Below are positions 24,512 through 37,130 of a DNA stretch of 64,000 bases, piece by piece (position 1 is the stretch's first letter; each line of letters starts with the position of its first letter). The stretch spans positions 1,116,001-1,180,000 of the forward strand of contig KQ964247.1 in assembly GCA_001566295.1 (NCBI GenBank), read 5' to 3'. The notes under the pieces were generated by a model. It was given only the letters and a program-made list of their open reading frames with translations. It was not told the DNA's origin and did not search any database. This stretch comes from Microdochium bolleyi (lineage: Eukaryota; Ascomycota; Sordariomycetes; Xylariales; Microdochiaceae). The position numbers were made by a program, and so were the translations under genes.

Positions 24512-25750
24512 CCCCGTCCGGCCTAGCTTCACCAGTTCCCGGCATCCCGGGGAGCTCCCCCCGATGCGCGCTCCCCAAACACATAATGCGATCGAGTAAA
24601 TCTAGCGTACAACACTTATCGCAGCAGCTCCGGTGGGGCCCCGAATTCACTTCACACGCACCGACCGGCCGCCGCGCTTCGCTCCCCGCACCGTGGGCTT
24701 GGGGTCTGGCACTTCTAGAAGCTCACGACTGCTTGTTGTCATTGCAGCGCACATGATTTGCGAAGGCTTGACAGCATGCAAGATGGGACCAGGAGCATGG
24801 ACTGCCAGAAACGAATGGGTCGTCGTATAGTCACCGGCTCAGTCATGTGCCAGATGATGGCTGTTTGTCGTTTCTCCCACACAAAGGTCGAGATTTGTTC
24901 CTCGCAGCTCAAATCACCCTTGGGTACGGTACGGCGCGCAGACAATCATTCGCGCCACTCGGCCAGATGCCGACATCATAGATCCCAGGCTCTGATGACA
25001 ATCGCTCCCTCACATGAAGCCTGCCAGCCCGCCCGCCGACCTCGGCAACACCACCTCCCGCCCTGCCCCAGTCGCCCTAACGCGCCCACTTCCGGCCGCC
25101 CGGGATCCGCCGACCTCCAACCTGACTCCACACTCGAGACCTGGAGTCTAAAAGTACGTACCTAGCCTCCAGATCGGAGAAATGTGACAAAAGAATGTTG
25201 ATGATGGTGCTGTCCGAGGCGAGACGTGCATGCAAGCCGGCCGTCGCCATGCTCGCTGCGACATACATGTATATGCTCATCCGCGCCATCTCTCAAGTGC
25301 TTCACGGCCAGGTGTGATGGCGGCTGCATTGAGCTGCTATCACGTAGCACACCCCGAAATGGACGGGTCCGTTCCGGGAGCACGCTAGACTACTCCATGA
25401 GCGTCACTCTGGAGCTCTCTCCGGCTATGCGCACAGCTGTCAGGTGCTTCCGCTCCAGACCAAGATCGTGCCGAGGTCCACGGAACAAGTCCGCATTCCT
25501 TTGCAGCACAATGTCCGGTCCAGTCACATCGGGACATGGCTTTCTTAATTTGTTTATTGCTGTTTTGTATTCAAACCTGTTTGTACATATTTACTAGCGG
25601 GCATGCGACGATCCTCCGATGACAGCTGTGCCCACCTTGGAGACTAGTCCTTGCTGACAGTATCCAAGGCCTTACCTGTTGGCAGGACACGCTGCCACCG
25701 CAGCATTCGGCTACCTTCGAGTAGCTTTTTCTCTGCCTAGGCCAGATCAT
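23519..25750. other. 2.2-kb malate synthase promoter region
   Basis: This is upstream of malate synthase and downstream of fumarase. Contains a (CA)n microsatellite and a GGCCGG/GGGGC-rich section at 23880-24250. No gene or RNA could be supported, despite a few short open frames. Confidence 0.5.
24471..24509. repeat. (CA)n dinucleotide microsatellite
   Basis: About 39 bp of CA repeats with one CT interruption at 24479-24480, roughly 950 bp upstream of the malate synthase start. Confidence 0.95.
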
Positions 25751-27433
25751 CTACTTCTTGTAGGGCGAGGGGCCAATCATGAGCTCAGGGCGCACAATGG
25801 CATCGAACTCTTCAGAGGTCAGCGCGTTGAGCTCCATGGCGCTGTCCTTGAGCGACAGTCCCTTCTTGTGCGCGTTCTTGGCGACCTTGGAGGCCATGTC
25901 GTATCCGATCTTGGGGTTCAGGCAGGTGACCAGCATAAGCCTACTCGGACACGTCTACGGTTAGAATTATCTCGCAACGGGCTACAGTCGTGCTACAGCA
26001 AGGCAATGAACTTACGACTCCTTCATGATGCTGGCAATCTTCTCCTCGTTGGCCTGGAGACCGACAACGAGGTTCTTCTCAAACGAGCGCATGCCGTCGG
26101 CAAGCAGTCTGCTGCTGTGCAGCAGGTTGCGGATGATCAGAGGCTTGTAGACGTTGAGCTCGAACTGGCCGTTCATGCCGCCGATGGTGGCAGCGACGTG
26201 GTTGCCCATGACCTGGGCGCACACCATGGTAAGGGCCTCGCACTGCGTGGGGTTGACCTTGCCGGGCATGATGGACGAGCCGGGCTCGTTCTCAGGCAGG
26301 TTGAGCTCGCCGAGACCGCAGCGAGGACCACTGCCGAGGTAGCGGATATCCTGAGCAATCTTGGTCAGCGAGGCGGCGACGGTGTTGAGCGAGCCGTGGG
26401 CCTGGATGCAGGCGTCGTGGGCGGCCAGGGCCTCGAACTTGTTGGGCGCAGTCTTGAACTCGGTGCCAGTCATCTTGGTGACTTCCTCGGCAATGGCCTC
26501 AGCGAAGCCCTCAAAGGTGTTGATACCAGTGCCAACGGCGGTGCCACCCTGAGCCAGCAGTCTGAGGTCGGGCAGCGAGGACTCGATACGCTTGATACCC
26601 ATGTCGAGCTGGGCCACGTAGCCGGAGAACTCCTGGGCGAGGGTCAGAGGAGTGGCGTCCTGAAGGTGAGTACGGCCGATCTTGATGATCTTCTTGGCCT
26701 CGAAGTCGTCGACCTTCTGCTGGATGGCATCGCGGAGGCTGCGCATGGCGGGGATGAGGTCGCCCTCGAGCTCGAGAACGGCGGCGATGTGCATGACGGT
26801 GGGGAAAGTATCGTTGGATGAGGCGGAGCGGTTGACGTGGTCGTTGGGGTGGACGGGTTTCTTGGAGCCCATCTTGCCGCCGAGGATCTCAATAGCACGG
26901 TTGGAAATGACCTCGTTGGCGTTCATGTTGGACTGGGTGCCGGAGCCGGTCTGCCAGACGACGAGAGGGAAGTGGTCGAGAAGCTTGAGATCGGCGACCT
27001 CCTTGGCGGCCTGCTGGATGGCCTTGCCAACCTCCTCGTCGAGGCCATAGCGCATGTTGACGGTGGCGGCGGCGCCCTTGAGGATACCAAAGGCCTTGAC
27101 GATAGCTGGGGGCATGCGGTCCTGGGGCTGGTTGATCTTGAAGTTTGTAAGGGAGCGCTCGGTCTGGGCACCCCAGTACTTGTCGGCATCGACCTGGATC
27201 TCGCCAAAGGCATCGCTCTCGGTTCTGGTATTGGCAGCCATTCTCAGGGCGGTGGCGTGAATATTCCTGCGGAACTGTGTAGGGAGGGAGGACGAGGGAA
27301 GTCCGGCGCTGCGGCGAGAGATGGCCGCAGCAGGAGAGGAGGCGGAGGAGGGGTAGCGAGCTGCAGCAGCGCGGCAGGTGGAGAGGAGCCGCGGAGCAGC
27401 GGCCTTCTGCAGCGAGCTCGCCGAGCGAAACAT
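25751..27433 (-). CDS. FUM1: fumarate hydratase class II, mitochondrial with likely cytosolic form
   Basis: Exons 26016-27433 and 25751-25940 (intron of 75 bp) give 535 residues. The class II lyase signature GSSIMPGKVN is intact, with NANEVISNRA and other superfamily blocks. It interconverts fumarate and malate in the TCA cycle. The N-terminal ~64 residues (starting MFRSASSLQKAAAPRLL) are rich in Arg, Ala and Ser and lack acids, a mitochondrial presequence ending near FRRNIHATALRMAAN. A second in-frame ATG at 27241 (MAANTRTESD) lies right at the expected mature end and would give a cytosolic enzyme. An inverted CCAAT box (27574-27578) about 140 bp upstream is a plausible HAP-complex site. Confidence 0.97.
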
Positions 27434-28260
27434 GGCTGGCGGATTGGGTTTGCGTGGATGTGTGCGCAAGGTGGGAGCGGGTGTTGCAAGTCCACTTGTG
27501 CTCGCTGCTTGAAGGGAAAGAACAGGAGACGAGCAGGGGATGGCCTCGGTGCAGCGAGGGAGGATTGGCCAAAATGCCGCGCAAAATAATTATTGATGCT
27601 GCGGACTACGGACGCAATCGGCGCGGGCGGGCGGTCTGGAGAACGGGTCGCCTTCCCGGGGTCGCTTAGGCCAGGAGCTCCGTAGTGTTCACCGCAGCAC
27701 CAGGGCTCCGGTCGTGACGGCGTCACATTTACCCTAACTCACCCGGGCCGAGCCGGGCCACTGGTCGCGACTGGGTGTCGCCGGGTTCTCCCGAGTCCCA
27801 ACTTCAATGTCGCCGAGCACACTCAAAGCCACAAGATGTAAATGGCCATGCAGTCAAAGCTGTCACAGTTGCATAGACGCTGGTGTCAGTGTTTATTTAT
27901 TCAGTGTTGTCCTGCTGCGACTCATGGGTCGCATATACACAAATTACATACAAGAAAGCGATGTAGAAAGTTATCCACATCGTGGGACACCAACAGAAAG
28001 CGTCTCTCAGGGCGGGATAAACAAGCATATAAGTGTCACTCGCCCCAATGGCCCATGCCTGGACATTTGTGCCAAATATGCTTCGCGGTGTTGTTTCCAG
28101 AAGCCGTAACCAGAATACAATACCTGCCATAGCGCCAAGCCATCGACTTGCTGCGTATCCACCCGGTCGCAGCTCCACAGATCTCCTGGTCAACATACTC
28201 GTTGTTGTGATGGAAAGAATGCAGGACGGCGTCGTGGTTGACACTAAAGATCTATCCTCC
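27434..28260. other. fumarase promoter / kinase 3' region
   Basis: An 827-bp spacer between two minus-strand genes: fumarase promoter on its left, 3' end of the Gin4-like kinase on its right. Contains GGGTC/GGCC-rich sequence near 27690-27800. No gene seen. Confidence 0.45.
27574..27578 (-). promoter_or_regulatory. CCAAT box upstream of fumarase
   Basis: ATTGG on the plus strand reads CCAAT toward fumarase, ~140 bp before its ATG. HAP/CBC complexes act on such boxes in respiratory genes; occupancy here is inference. Confidence 0.35.
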
Positions 28261-31200
28261 TCATGCATTCAAAGTCTTGATCATCATCTTGGCTCTGCGT
28301 TGTTCGGCAACCAAGAGCTTGCGGCTGTCAAAGACAGTGTCCATAGTCTCCACAACGCGGTGGAAACTGCTGGCCGCTCCTCGTTCTTGTGTAAGTCGCA
28401 CGATACAGAGCTGGCTCCGCTTGCCATGCTCAATGACGGTCATAATCTCAGCAGCAAATGACACTTCTTTGATGTTGAGGTCTGAGCGACAGCGCAATTA
28501 GCTACCTTGATCGTCCGACTACGACCCTCAGGGGGCAACTCGTCTAATGGAAACTTACAGTTCTTAGCACCAACTCGAGCAAAGACAATGTTGCGCTCTT
28601 TGTCAACCACAACATCCCTAATGCCATATTTTCGCCAGTCGCGTAGCAGCATGGCAATCTCTTGTCGAGCACGTCGCCGAGTGATGCAGAAACAAAGGTA
28701 TCTGGTAGCAGGCTTCACCCGGAAGAGCCGAGCAAGCCAGCTCTGCTGTGGCGCGATGTGCCGAGCTGAGGCATCGTCTTTGAGGTTTTTGCCATGCTGG
28801 AAAGGCCCGGGGTGCTCAAACATACGGGACGGCTCCGGACTGGGGCTCTCATCAAAGTCGGAATCTGCAATTGTTAGTCACAGGCAGTGCTGACATACGG
28901 AGAACGTGAAACGAACCTTCGAGGGAGAAACGCATGGCGTCGCGGTCCCGTGTAGCACGCCAAAAGGCAAAATTGAAGCCTCTCCTCTTGCCCGCCGCGT
29001 TCTGGCTGGTTGAGGAGGAGCTTGACTCAACCCGGGTAAGTGCAGAGCTTTTCTGCCGGTTTGAGCTTGGGAGACGACTATCAACGCTGCTGTCTCTGGA
29101 ACGTCTCTTGAACCACAACGATCGTTTCTTCGATGTTGTAGAGCCATCGTGCGAGACGAATGAGCGCTCGGCATCGGCCTCACCCGCGTCTGCTTCTACG
29201 GCCGGTTTCGCCGAAGCATGGACCCTCCTGTATCTAGCAGGCGTAGCACCGCCCCGGGTCAGCTTTTTAGGCACCTTAAGGCTTGCTGGTGCTTGTGTTG
29301 GTCGAAGCTTTCCAGATGGTGAATTTACGAGGCGAATTGTGTTTTCCTGCTGGGAAAGATATTCGAGATCCCGCCGATCTCTGTGTGGTGTCGAATAATC
29401 TCCAGGTGCTGAGACGATGCGAAGCTTGTCGCTTTCATCTGCTTGCGCGTCTTCTTTTGATCCTTCCTGGATTGAGTGGAGGTTATTGGTCCTGTGCTGT
29501 GTACTGTACTGCGCATAAATCGGGGCAGAGACAACTCTGCGCTGTGCTTTCGGCACTGATACCTCAGGGCCGTTGACGTGTTGAGCAACTCCTTGTGGAG
29601 AGGGATGATCTCTAGCCTGATCATGCTTTCTCAACCGATTTTGTTTCTTCGTCGTCTCGTAAGCTGTCTCTACTCCTAACGAAGAAAGGTGTTTCGCTGG
29701 CGGAGCAGGAGGGAGAGGTCGGCTGGCCCAGGGTTGTGTTTGTAGAGAGTCCGCATGGGTTGGACCTCGACTGTCTCCGCTCTCGTCCCCATGATTCAGG
29801 AAGCTGGCAGTGCTGGGTTGCGGCAGAAGCAGCGAGCTGCTGAATGCGTCATCGCAATCCTTGGCAATGCTGCTACTGATCTTACGTAGCTCGTCTTTCC
29901 AGGTCGTCAAATCGTCGCCTGCGGCAACACTTGTCTTCGCCCTGGAGCTTGCGGATCCTGCAGAACACCTGTTGATGACCTTTTCTGGCTGCACAGCACT
30001 GATAGATATGACTCGAGCTGCCTCCCCGGAAGTGATTATAGTGTCGTCTTCGGGGTTTCGCATCAGTTCCGACTTCAGTCCCGATCGCTTTCGGACATGG
30101 GAGAAGTCCACCCCTCGTTTGTGGCGAGCCGTGGCGAGGCGCTTGAAGTTCGCGCTGTCGCCGCTCCTAATCGAGGCAAGAGAGCGGCGAGATCCACTCT
30201 TCCCGTGAGTTGACATGGTGTTGGCAGCGCGGCCTGTCCTTGAGTTCACCGAGGTACTCCGTATTGCCTCGCCACGCATGTTGCGACCCTTGGTCGCCCC
30301 CGTCGTGCTCCTCGCTACGCTGCCGTTGCGATAGACCGTTATCTTGGCATGACTGGCGGCTCCGTCGTGATCAAGGTTGCGCGAGGCTTTGTAGGGATCG
30401 TAGCTGTGGCTCGTGCCACCACCATCAGTCGTTGTGTCCAAAGTCTCATTGGCGGTGTCCGTGGCCACATTGGAAATGACAGTGAATCGGGAGGCAGTCC
30501 GGCCGCCCTGGGAGGGAAACTCCAATGTAGTGTATTTAGTTTTCCAGGTCTTGGGACGGAGGTGGTGCAAATCGCTACTTGAGTGGGTGAAAGTTGAATC
30601 GTAGTTCTCGAGCTGCTTCTCTCGATAGCTGTAAAGAAGCCAGTAGAAGAGTTTCTGGTCATTTGGCCTTCACGAATCATTAGCAATCATGTCCAGAATA
30701 CTACTGTGAGAGCCACTGAGGATCTACTTACTCTGGCGAAATCAGTTTCAAGTGCAGCTCCCTCTCAGGGAACGTGTGCCACATGGACTTCAACTGGCGC
30801 AGAGTCTGCAGGTCGACCTCCTCGGGCGCAACAGGGCGGCACTGTACAGCCTTGGGAATGCTCTGAATTTGACCTCCATTCTCATCGAATCTGTCGAAAT
30901 GTGCATATTTGACAACCAGCGGGTGCTTCCATATTTTGCGGATCGAGATGCGGTCTTTCGGGTCGACTTGCAGCATTCTCCTGATGAGGTCCTGGGCACT
31001 ATGGCTTAGCCATCCCGGCATCTCGTATACACCTTTCGTTGCCTTGGCAAGGAGACGAGGAATGTCTGGATCGTCGAAAGGTAGCCGCGCGCAGAGCATA
31101 GCGTACAGGATGACGCCAAGACTCCAGACATCGACTTTGTCCCCACGGTATTTCCTGCGGCTCACAAGCTCCGGCGCTGCATAGTGCGGGCTGCCACAGG

Positions 31201-32116
31201 AAGTCCTGAGCATGTGATTAGGCCCCTGCTGTATCGCTGCCATGCCAAAGTCGGCAATTTTGATCTGGCCATTCTCTTTCAAGAGGATGTTCTCAGGCTT
31301 GAGGTCTCGATGACAAATATTGAATGAATGGCAGTACTCGAGGGCGCTTAACATTTGCCTGAAATAGAAGACTGTTTCGTCCTCCGGGATTGGGCCGTGA
31401 CTGTTGATGTACTCAAAAAGATCGCCACGCTCGACAAACTCCAGGACAAGATAACTTGGACAGTCGTCAGTTTCGTTCAAAAACAAGGGAAGAGATTGAA
31501 ATATCACTTACATTTCTGACCGGTTCTCCCAGATATCGTACAGCTTCATAATGTTTGGATGGTCAATGAGCTTCAGGATCGCAACCTCTCGTTCGATAGA
31601 CAGAGGGATGTGATTCTCCGCGTGGTACTCCTCTCGTTGGCGATCCCACTGGTCAAGCTCGGCAAGACTGCCTGCCTGCGTCATGTGACACGAAGCCTGC
31701 GAGAGGATCTTGACAGCAGCGAGTTCGTGTGTGACATGGTGTCGTGCGAGACGAACTCTCGCCGCTGAGCCTTTGCCCAGCGTTTTGCCCAATTTCCAGG
31801 GGCCGATGTGAGTTTTGCGTTTGCCACTGGAGGCACTCGAATTGGACACATGGGAGTCGCGTTTCCCTCCCGTGGCGTCTTCGCTGGCAATGGTCTTGCC
31901 GTGCGAGGCGTGCGGCGCACGTGAGTTTGCTCCGGTATCTCGGCTAACCTTTTCGTGTGACCTCGGGCCTGCATGTCGAGCAGCTCGAGGAGTACCAGCT
32001 TGATTCTTCAACGGGCTCAGCTCCGTCGCGCGGCCGCGGCTTGTCTTGTAGGCGCGGTCCGACGGCGCGTTGAGGATGCGATCCGTGGCATCGCCGAGGG
32101 GAGTCCTCGACGCCAT
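28261..32116 (-). CDS. Gin4/Hsl1/Nim1-family Ser/Thr kinase with C-terminal KA1-like domain
   Basis: Five exons (31512-32116, 30732-31454, 28917-30667, 28559-28864, 28261-28481; introns 52-77 bp) give 1201 residues. The kinase domain spans ~106-390: glycine loop LGKGSAARV (113-121), Lys136, HRDLKPEN (from 250), DFG (270-272) and SCGSPHYAAPE in the activation segment, all as in Nim1/Gin4-type kinases. A ~600-residue Ser/Arg-rich disordered linker follows. The last ~120 residues (RYLCFCITRRRARQEI, then ARVGAKNYLNIKEVSF) look like the KA1-type membrane-binding tail, split by a 77-bp intron. Relatives sit at the septin ring and inhibit Wee1, coupling septation to mitosis. One donor (GTTCGT, 28916) is non-consensus. 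Paralogue assignment (Gin4, Hsl1, Cdr2) is open. Confidence 0.92.
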
Positions 32117-33495
32117 GTCCGCCGTGATGGACCAGATGTGTTCAGAAGAGCATGTCGGCTCGGACGGCGAGCATGAGTCTCCTGAAGTCTTGCATCAGAC
32201 AAGGTGAACAACCAGAACGAATTGCAGTCAACCTAGGCAGGAAGGTGCACAACATGTAGAGTGCGAGCGACGTGACTCTGCAAGAGAGATGGACGAGGAG
32301 AAGAAGTCTCAGTATGTAACAACTCGATCGAGGGAGACCGAGGGGGATTGTGCGATGGAATGCGACATGAGTAGCAGCAGGAGTAAGGCAGCCACGGATG
32401 TCCGGGTATCGACGCGTGGCACGCGCCAGGGCGGCAATGGGAAGGTGAAGGCGGTGGATCTGGTGATGGAGCTGGTCAGAATGGTTGTTGTAGCTGGAAT
32501 GTTGTGTCTGACGGGCGAGGAAGCGCTCTCCCTGGGCTGGTCGTCGTGCGGACGTCTGGGTTGGCTGCTAGGCACAACGCCTCAAGAAGTTGTGATGCAG
32601 TGCGCTTGTGCCAGGATGCGTCTTTGCACAAAGTAGAGTGTCCGAGGTTTCCTGCGTGACGAAGTACAATGCATGTCCATGGGTATCCGTGGAAACCGCA
32701 AGTGGTGGTCGTGGTTGCTGTGGGAGCCATGGTCAAGAGGCCCAGCGGCCAGCACTGACACCAGTGATCCAAACCGCCTGCTCATGCTCCTTCACTAGAA
32801 GTCGGTGTATACTGCCCACAATCCACAGATTCGGACGTATCTGCCCAGCAAACGGGAGTTCCTTGCATTGCTTGAGAGTATGGCAAACATGTTTATCCTG
32901 CCCCATGAAATGGCAGCAGGTTTGGAGGCCGAGACAAACAGTTCCAGGGTTGAGACGAGACGAATGGCAAAAAGTGGGACGCTCAGTGTGCAGACAGGGG
33001 ACGGAGGAATCAAGCCCACCCATTTGTCAATAGATGCAAGATGCCTGTACAGCGGGAAGGGACTACTGAAGTGCAATCATTGCAGGATTCCTCGGCGGTG
33101 GGTGCGATTGACCCCATGAGTGTCTCGGTCCTTCACAGCCCTAGTTGACGGAAGTGCCATCAGACTGAGCCCCAGACGACTTGGCCAATCCATGCATGGA
33201 TGAGGTCGAGAATGGCAACTGCTTCAGGGATATGGGGGACCACGGTATGCCGGGAGCTGCCAGGGATCATCATAGTGGGGCCACTTTAGCTTTCGGGGCG
33301 ACGCGACCTGTCGCGTCTGACTGTCTCCATCACTGCCCCTCCACCTGCTCCAGAGGTTGAAGAGTGCACAGACAACTCTGTCTCGACGACAACAGGCGCC
33401 ACGTTGCCTGAGACACCTTCCAGGCCAGCATTCAACCAGAAAACCCATCAAAGCGAGGACCAAGCGCGGCCATCGAAAACACGTCCTCGGTCGTC
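32117..33495. other. divergent promoter (Gin4-like kinase / SMC5)
   Basis: 1.4-kb divergent spacer. No recognisable gene; the longest frame (32289-32636, plus) has no coding-like features I can support. Confidence 0.5.
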
Positions 33496-36400
33496 ATGTC
33501 CCGGCGTCGGTCGCGCGCTGTCTTTGAGGACGACGACGACAACTCAGCCTCCGCTCCAGACACCTCACGGAGAAAACGCCCGAATGGCCATCGCAATAAT
33601 GGTCGCACAGCTCCAGACAGTGGCGACGAGTCCTTACAGGCGTCACCCCGAGCCAGCCCCAGCCCTCCGATTAGCCCGAGCGACTTTGCGCACTACAGAG
33701 ACAGGGGAAGCAACGACACTCGGCTCCAGGATGACGAATTTGCACCTGGTGCCATTGTCCGGGTGCTTGTGAACAACTTTGTCACGTACAGCCATGCCGA
33801 ATTCTTCCCCGGGCCTCATCTCAACATGGTTATCGGCCCAAATGGCACAGGCAAGAGCTCGCTCGTCTGTGCCATCTGCCTCGGTCTTGGCTACGGTCCA
33901 AAGCACCTCGGACGTGCGAGCCAGATTGGCGAGTTCGTGAAGCTGGGAACAGACGTGGCTACGATCGAGATTGAGCTACAGAAGAAACCCGGCGACCCGA
34001 GGAACCACATCATCCGTGTCGAAATCAACCGAGAGGACAACCATCGCAAGTGGTGGCTGAATGGCAAAGACTCTACCTTGACGGCGGTGCAAAAGCTCAC
34101 ATCGCGGCTGCACATACAAGTCGACAACCTTTGCCAGTTTCTTCCACAGGACAAGGTCGCAGAGTTTGCCGGCCTTACTCCCGTGCAACTCTTGCACCAA
34201 ACCCTACGTGCTGCAGCTCCCCAAGAGATGCTCGATTGGCAGACTCAGTTGTATGATCTGCACAAAGACCACAGAAAGGTGAAGGAGCAGGTTGGGACAG
34301 TCCTAGAAACACTCACAAATCTCCAGCAACGCCAAGACGGTCTGCAAGCCGATGTTGATAGATACCGCGAAAGGGACGCTATACAACAAAGGGTGGAAGA
34401 TCTCAAGAAAGCAAAGTACGTCAGTCAGTACATGGCGGCCCGCCAGCTTCACAAGGCAGCGAAAGCGCGAGAGAAAGACGCCAAAGCCAAGCACAAAAGA
34501 CTGCAGGAATCCTGCAATCCTGCCCTGGCGGCGATACGAAACAAGAAACTGTATGCCGAAGAAATCGAGCTCGTCGTCAACGAGAGGAACACGGCTCTTG
34601 AGCGTGCGGTCAAGAGTGGCGGACAACTACTTGCTGCCGTGGAGCGCAGACAGGGCGATATAAAAGACTTGGTCGGTCAGCTCAAAGGAGAGATGGAGAA
34701 TCACCAGACGAGGAAGAACGAGATCTTCAAGTTCAGGAAGGCTACGACGGAGACTGAGGCGAAGCTCAAGAACAAGCCATTACCATTCGATGCTCATGAA
34801 TGGAATGCCAAGATCGTAAGTCGCAAGCAGATAACACGGCATGAGTGACGCAAGCTGACTCGAGCAGCGTGAACAAGAGCAAGTCTTGAGACAGAGCGAG
34901 GCAGAAACCCGCGAACTCAGAAGTCAGTTGGACGATCTCAAGAATCTCGCTCGACGCAACAAGGACGAACAAGAGCAGGTTCGCAAACAGAAAGATCAAC
35001 TCGACTCCCAGCAAGGCCAGCGGCTCCTGCGTCTGCGGCAGATGAACGCTGACGCCTACAAGGGCTGGATCTGGCTGCAAGAGCACAAGGAAATGTTTGA
35101 GAAGGAGGTTTTTGGCCCTCCCATGATCACTTGTTCTGTGAAAGACGACCGGTACTCCGACCTCATCCAAGCACTTCTGAACAAGGACGACTTCTTCTGC
35201 TTCGTGGCGCAGACTCGCAATGACCACAAGAAGTTGAGCGACTACTTCTACAAAGAGCTCAGGCTATCCGTCACAATCAGAACGTGTGGCAACGCATTTG
35301 ATTCATACAGGCCCCCCTTATCCAAGAGTCAGGTTGAGAACATTGGCTTGGACGGTTTCGCGATAGACTACCTGGAAGCTCCGGAGCCCGTACTTGCCAT
35401 GTTCTGTGCGGAAAAGAAGCTTCATGCATCGCTACTCTGCCTACGCGACATCAGTGATGGTCAGTATAACCAGATTGTCAAGCACGAGCAGATTACAAGC
35501 TGGGCTACAGGCAAAACGATGCACCGAGTTGCACGGCGAAAGGAGTACGGACCTGGTGCCACTTCCACGACGACACGACAGGTGACTCCTGGCAAATTCT
35601 GGACAGATCAGCCGCTGGACAATTCGGAGAGCACCAGGCTTGATGACAAATTGCAAGCCCTTGGCGCCGAGTTCAATAAACTGAAAGCTGAGAACATGGC
35701 CAAGAAGGAGCAGATGGACACGCTCGGCAATGATTCTGAGGCAGTGAGGGAGCGCATAGTGAGTACCCTTCATTCTGTGGTGCACGGAACTCACCTCCTA
35801 ATCGAGTATGGCAGCGAAACCTCCGATCCCAAAAGAGCGAGCTCCAGCAGGCGCACACTTTGTATGATGCACTGCCTGCACGACTTGGTAAGCTAGATAT
35901 ATTAGATTAATACCTAGCAAACAATGCTAACAGATGCGCAGAGGCCGACAAGAAAAGGCTGGAGGATGCGCAAGAGGCCTTGTCAGCATGTCGAGAACGT
36001 GTTTTCGATCTGCGATTCCAGAAGGATCAAGCTGTGGTTGACAAGGCTCGATTGGTCCTCAACCACAACGAGCATTTAGTGCAGATCAGACAAGCACACC
36101 AGTTGCTACTTGAGGCACGCATACGCCTCATCGAAGCTCAGTCTGATGCCCGTGGGCTCGAGGCAAAACATTCTGAGATCAACACGCTCCTCAAGGAAGA
36201 GGAAGCCAAGATCGAACAGCTCAAACAAGACTCCAAGATGCACAAGAGGGACGCTGAGCACGCCTTAGAAACAGTTACTGGCATGATAGCTGAGGAAGGC
36301 CATGCTCCCGCGGATGTTTTGCCGGCACTGAACGAGATTGCAGTGGGCAGAACCCCCGAAGATCTTGCTATGGAAGTCGGAGCTGAAGAGGCCAAGCTGG

Positions 36401-37130
36401 AGCTAATGCAAGGTCTTGATCCGGGAGTCCTTCGCCAGTTTGAGAAGCGAGCCAAGGAAATTGAAGAGCTCACCAGACGCAAAGATGCTCAGACTGGCAA
36501 GCTCGAGACCCTGACAGCACAGATCCAAGATATCCGATCAAGATGGGAGCCTCGTGTGGACGAACTTATCGGCAAGATCAACGACGCGTTCTCGTACAAC
36601 TTTGAACAAATCAGTTGTGCCGGCGAGGTCGGCATACACAAGGACGAGGACTTTGAGCAGTGGGCGATTGAAATCAAAGTCAAGTTCAGGCAAGTATCCC
36701 GCATTCACTGTACTGTCTATGCTCGCAACAGCTTCTCTAACAACGACATGTAAATGACAGGCAAAATGAGACGCTCCAGCAGCTTAACCAGCACAGACAG
36801 TCTGGCGGTGAGCGCGCCGTCTCGACCATTTTCTACCTGATGGCGCTTCAGTCCATGGCCCAGGCGCCATTCAGAGTCGTCGACGAGATCAATCAAGGCA
36901 TGGACCCGCGGAACGAACGCATGGTCCACGAGCGCATGGTCGAGATTGCGTGCAGAGAGCACACTTCTCAATATTTCCTCATCACCCCGAAACTTTTGAC
37001 CGGCCTGCGTTACGATGAGCGCATGCGTGTCCTTTGCATCGCCAGTGGTGAGCACATGCCATCGGAAGGGCGCAAGATGGATTTTGGCAAGCTGGTGTGG
37101 ATGCAGCGCAGTATTGCTGCAGCTGGATGA
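33496..37130 (+). CDS. SMC5: Smc5, SMC5-SMC6 complex ATPase
   Basis: Five exons (33496-34815, 34868-35758, 35815-35887, 35942-36689, 36761-37130) give 1133 residues. Walker A GPNGTGKSS is at 114-122 after ~85 disordered residues; PQDKVAEFAGL follows, typical of Smc5. Two coiled-coil arms flank a hinge (residues ~520-690, containing ITCSVKDDRYSDLI). The C-terminal head carries the ABC signature RQSGGERAV and Walker B with the Smc5 wording VVDEINQGMDPRNER. The complex resolves recombination intermediates and stabilises forks. Intron 4 (36690-36760) is GC-AG: only a GCAAGT donor restores KFRQNETLQQL; the nearby GT (36694) leads to a stop. Intron lengths are 52, 56, 54 and 71 bp. Confidence 0.96.

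Noticed and set aside
25679..26821. 380-codon plus-strand frame
   Set aside because: Antisense shadow of fumarase; no domain, and the minus strand has the full enzyme signature.
33404..33772. 122-codon frame overlapping the SMC5 start
   Set aside because: Wrong frame; the SMC5 frame carries Walker A and continues through four splices.
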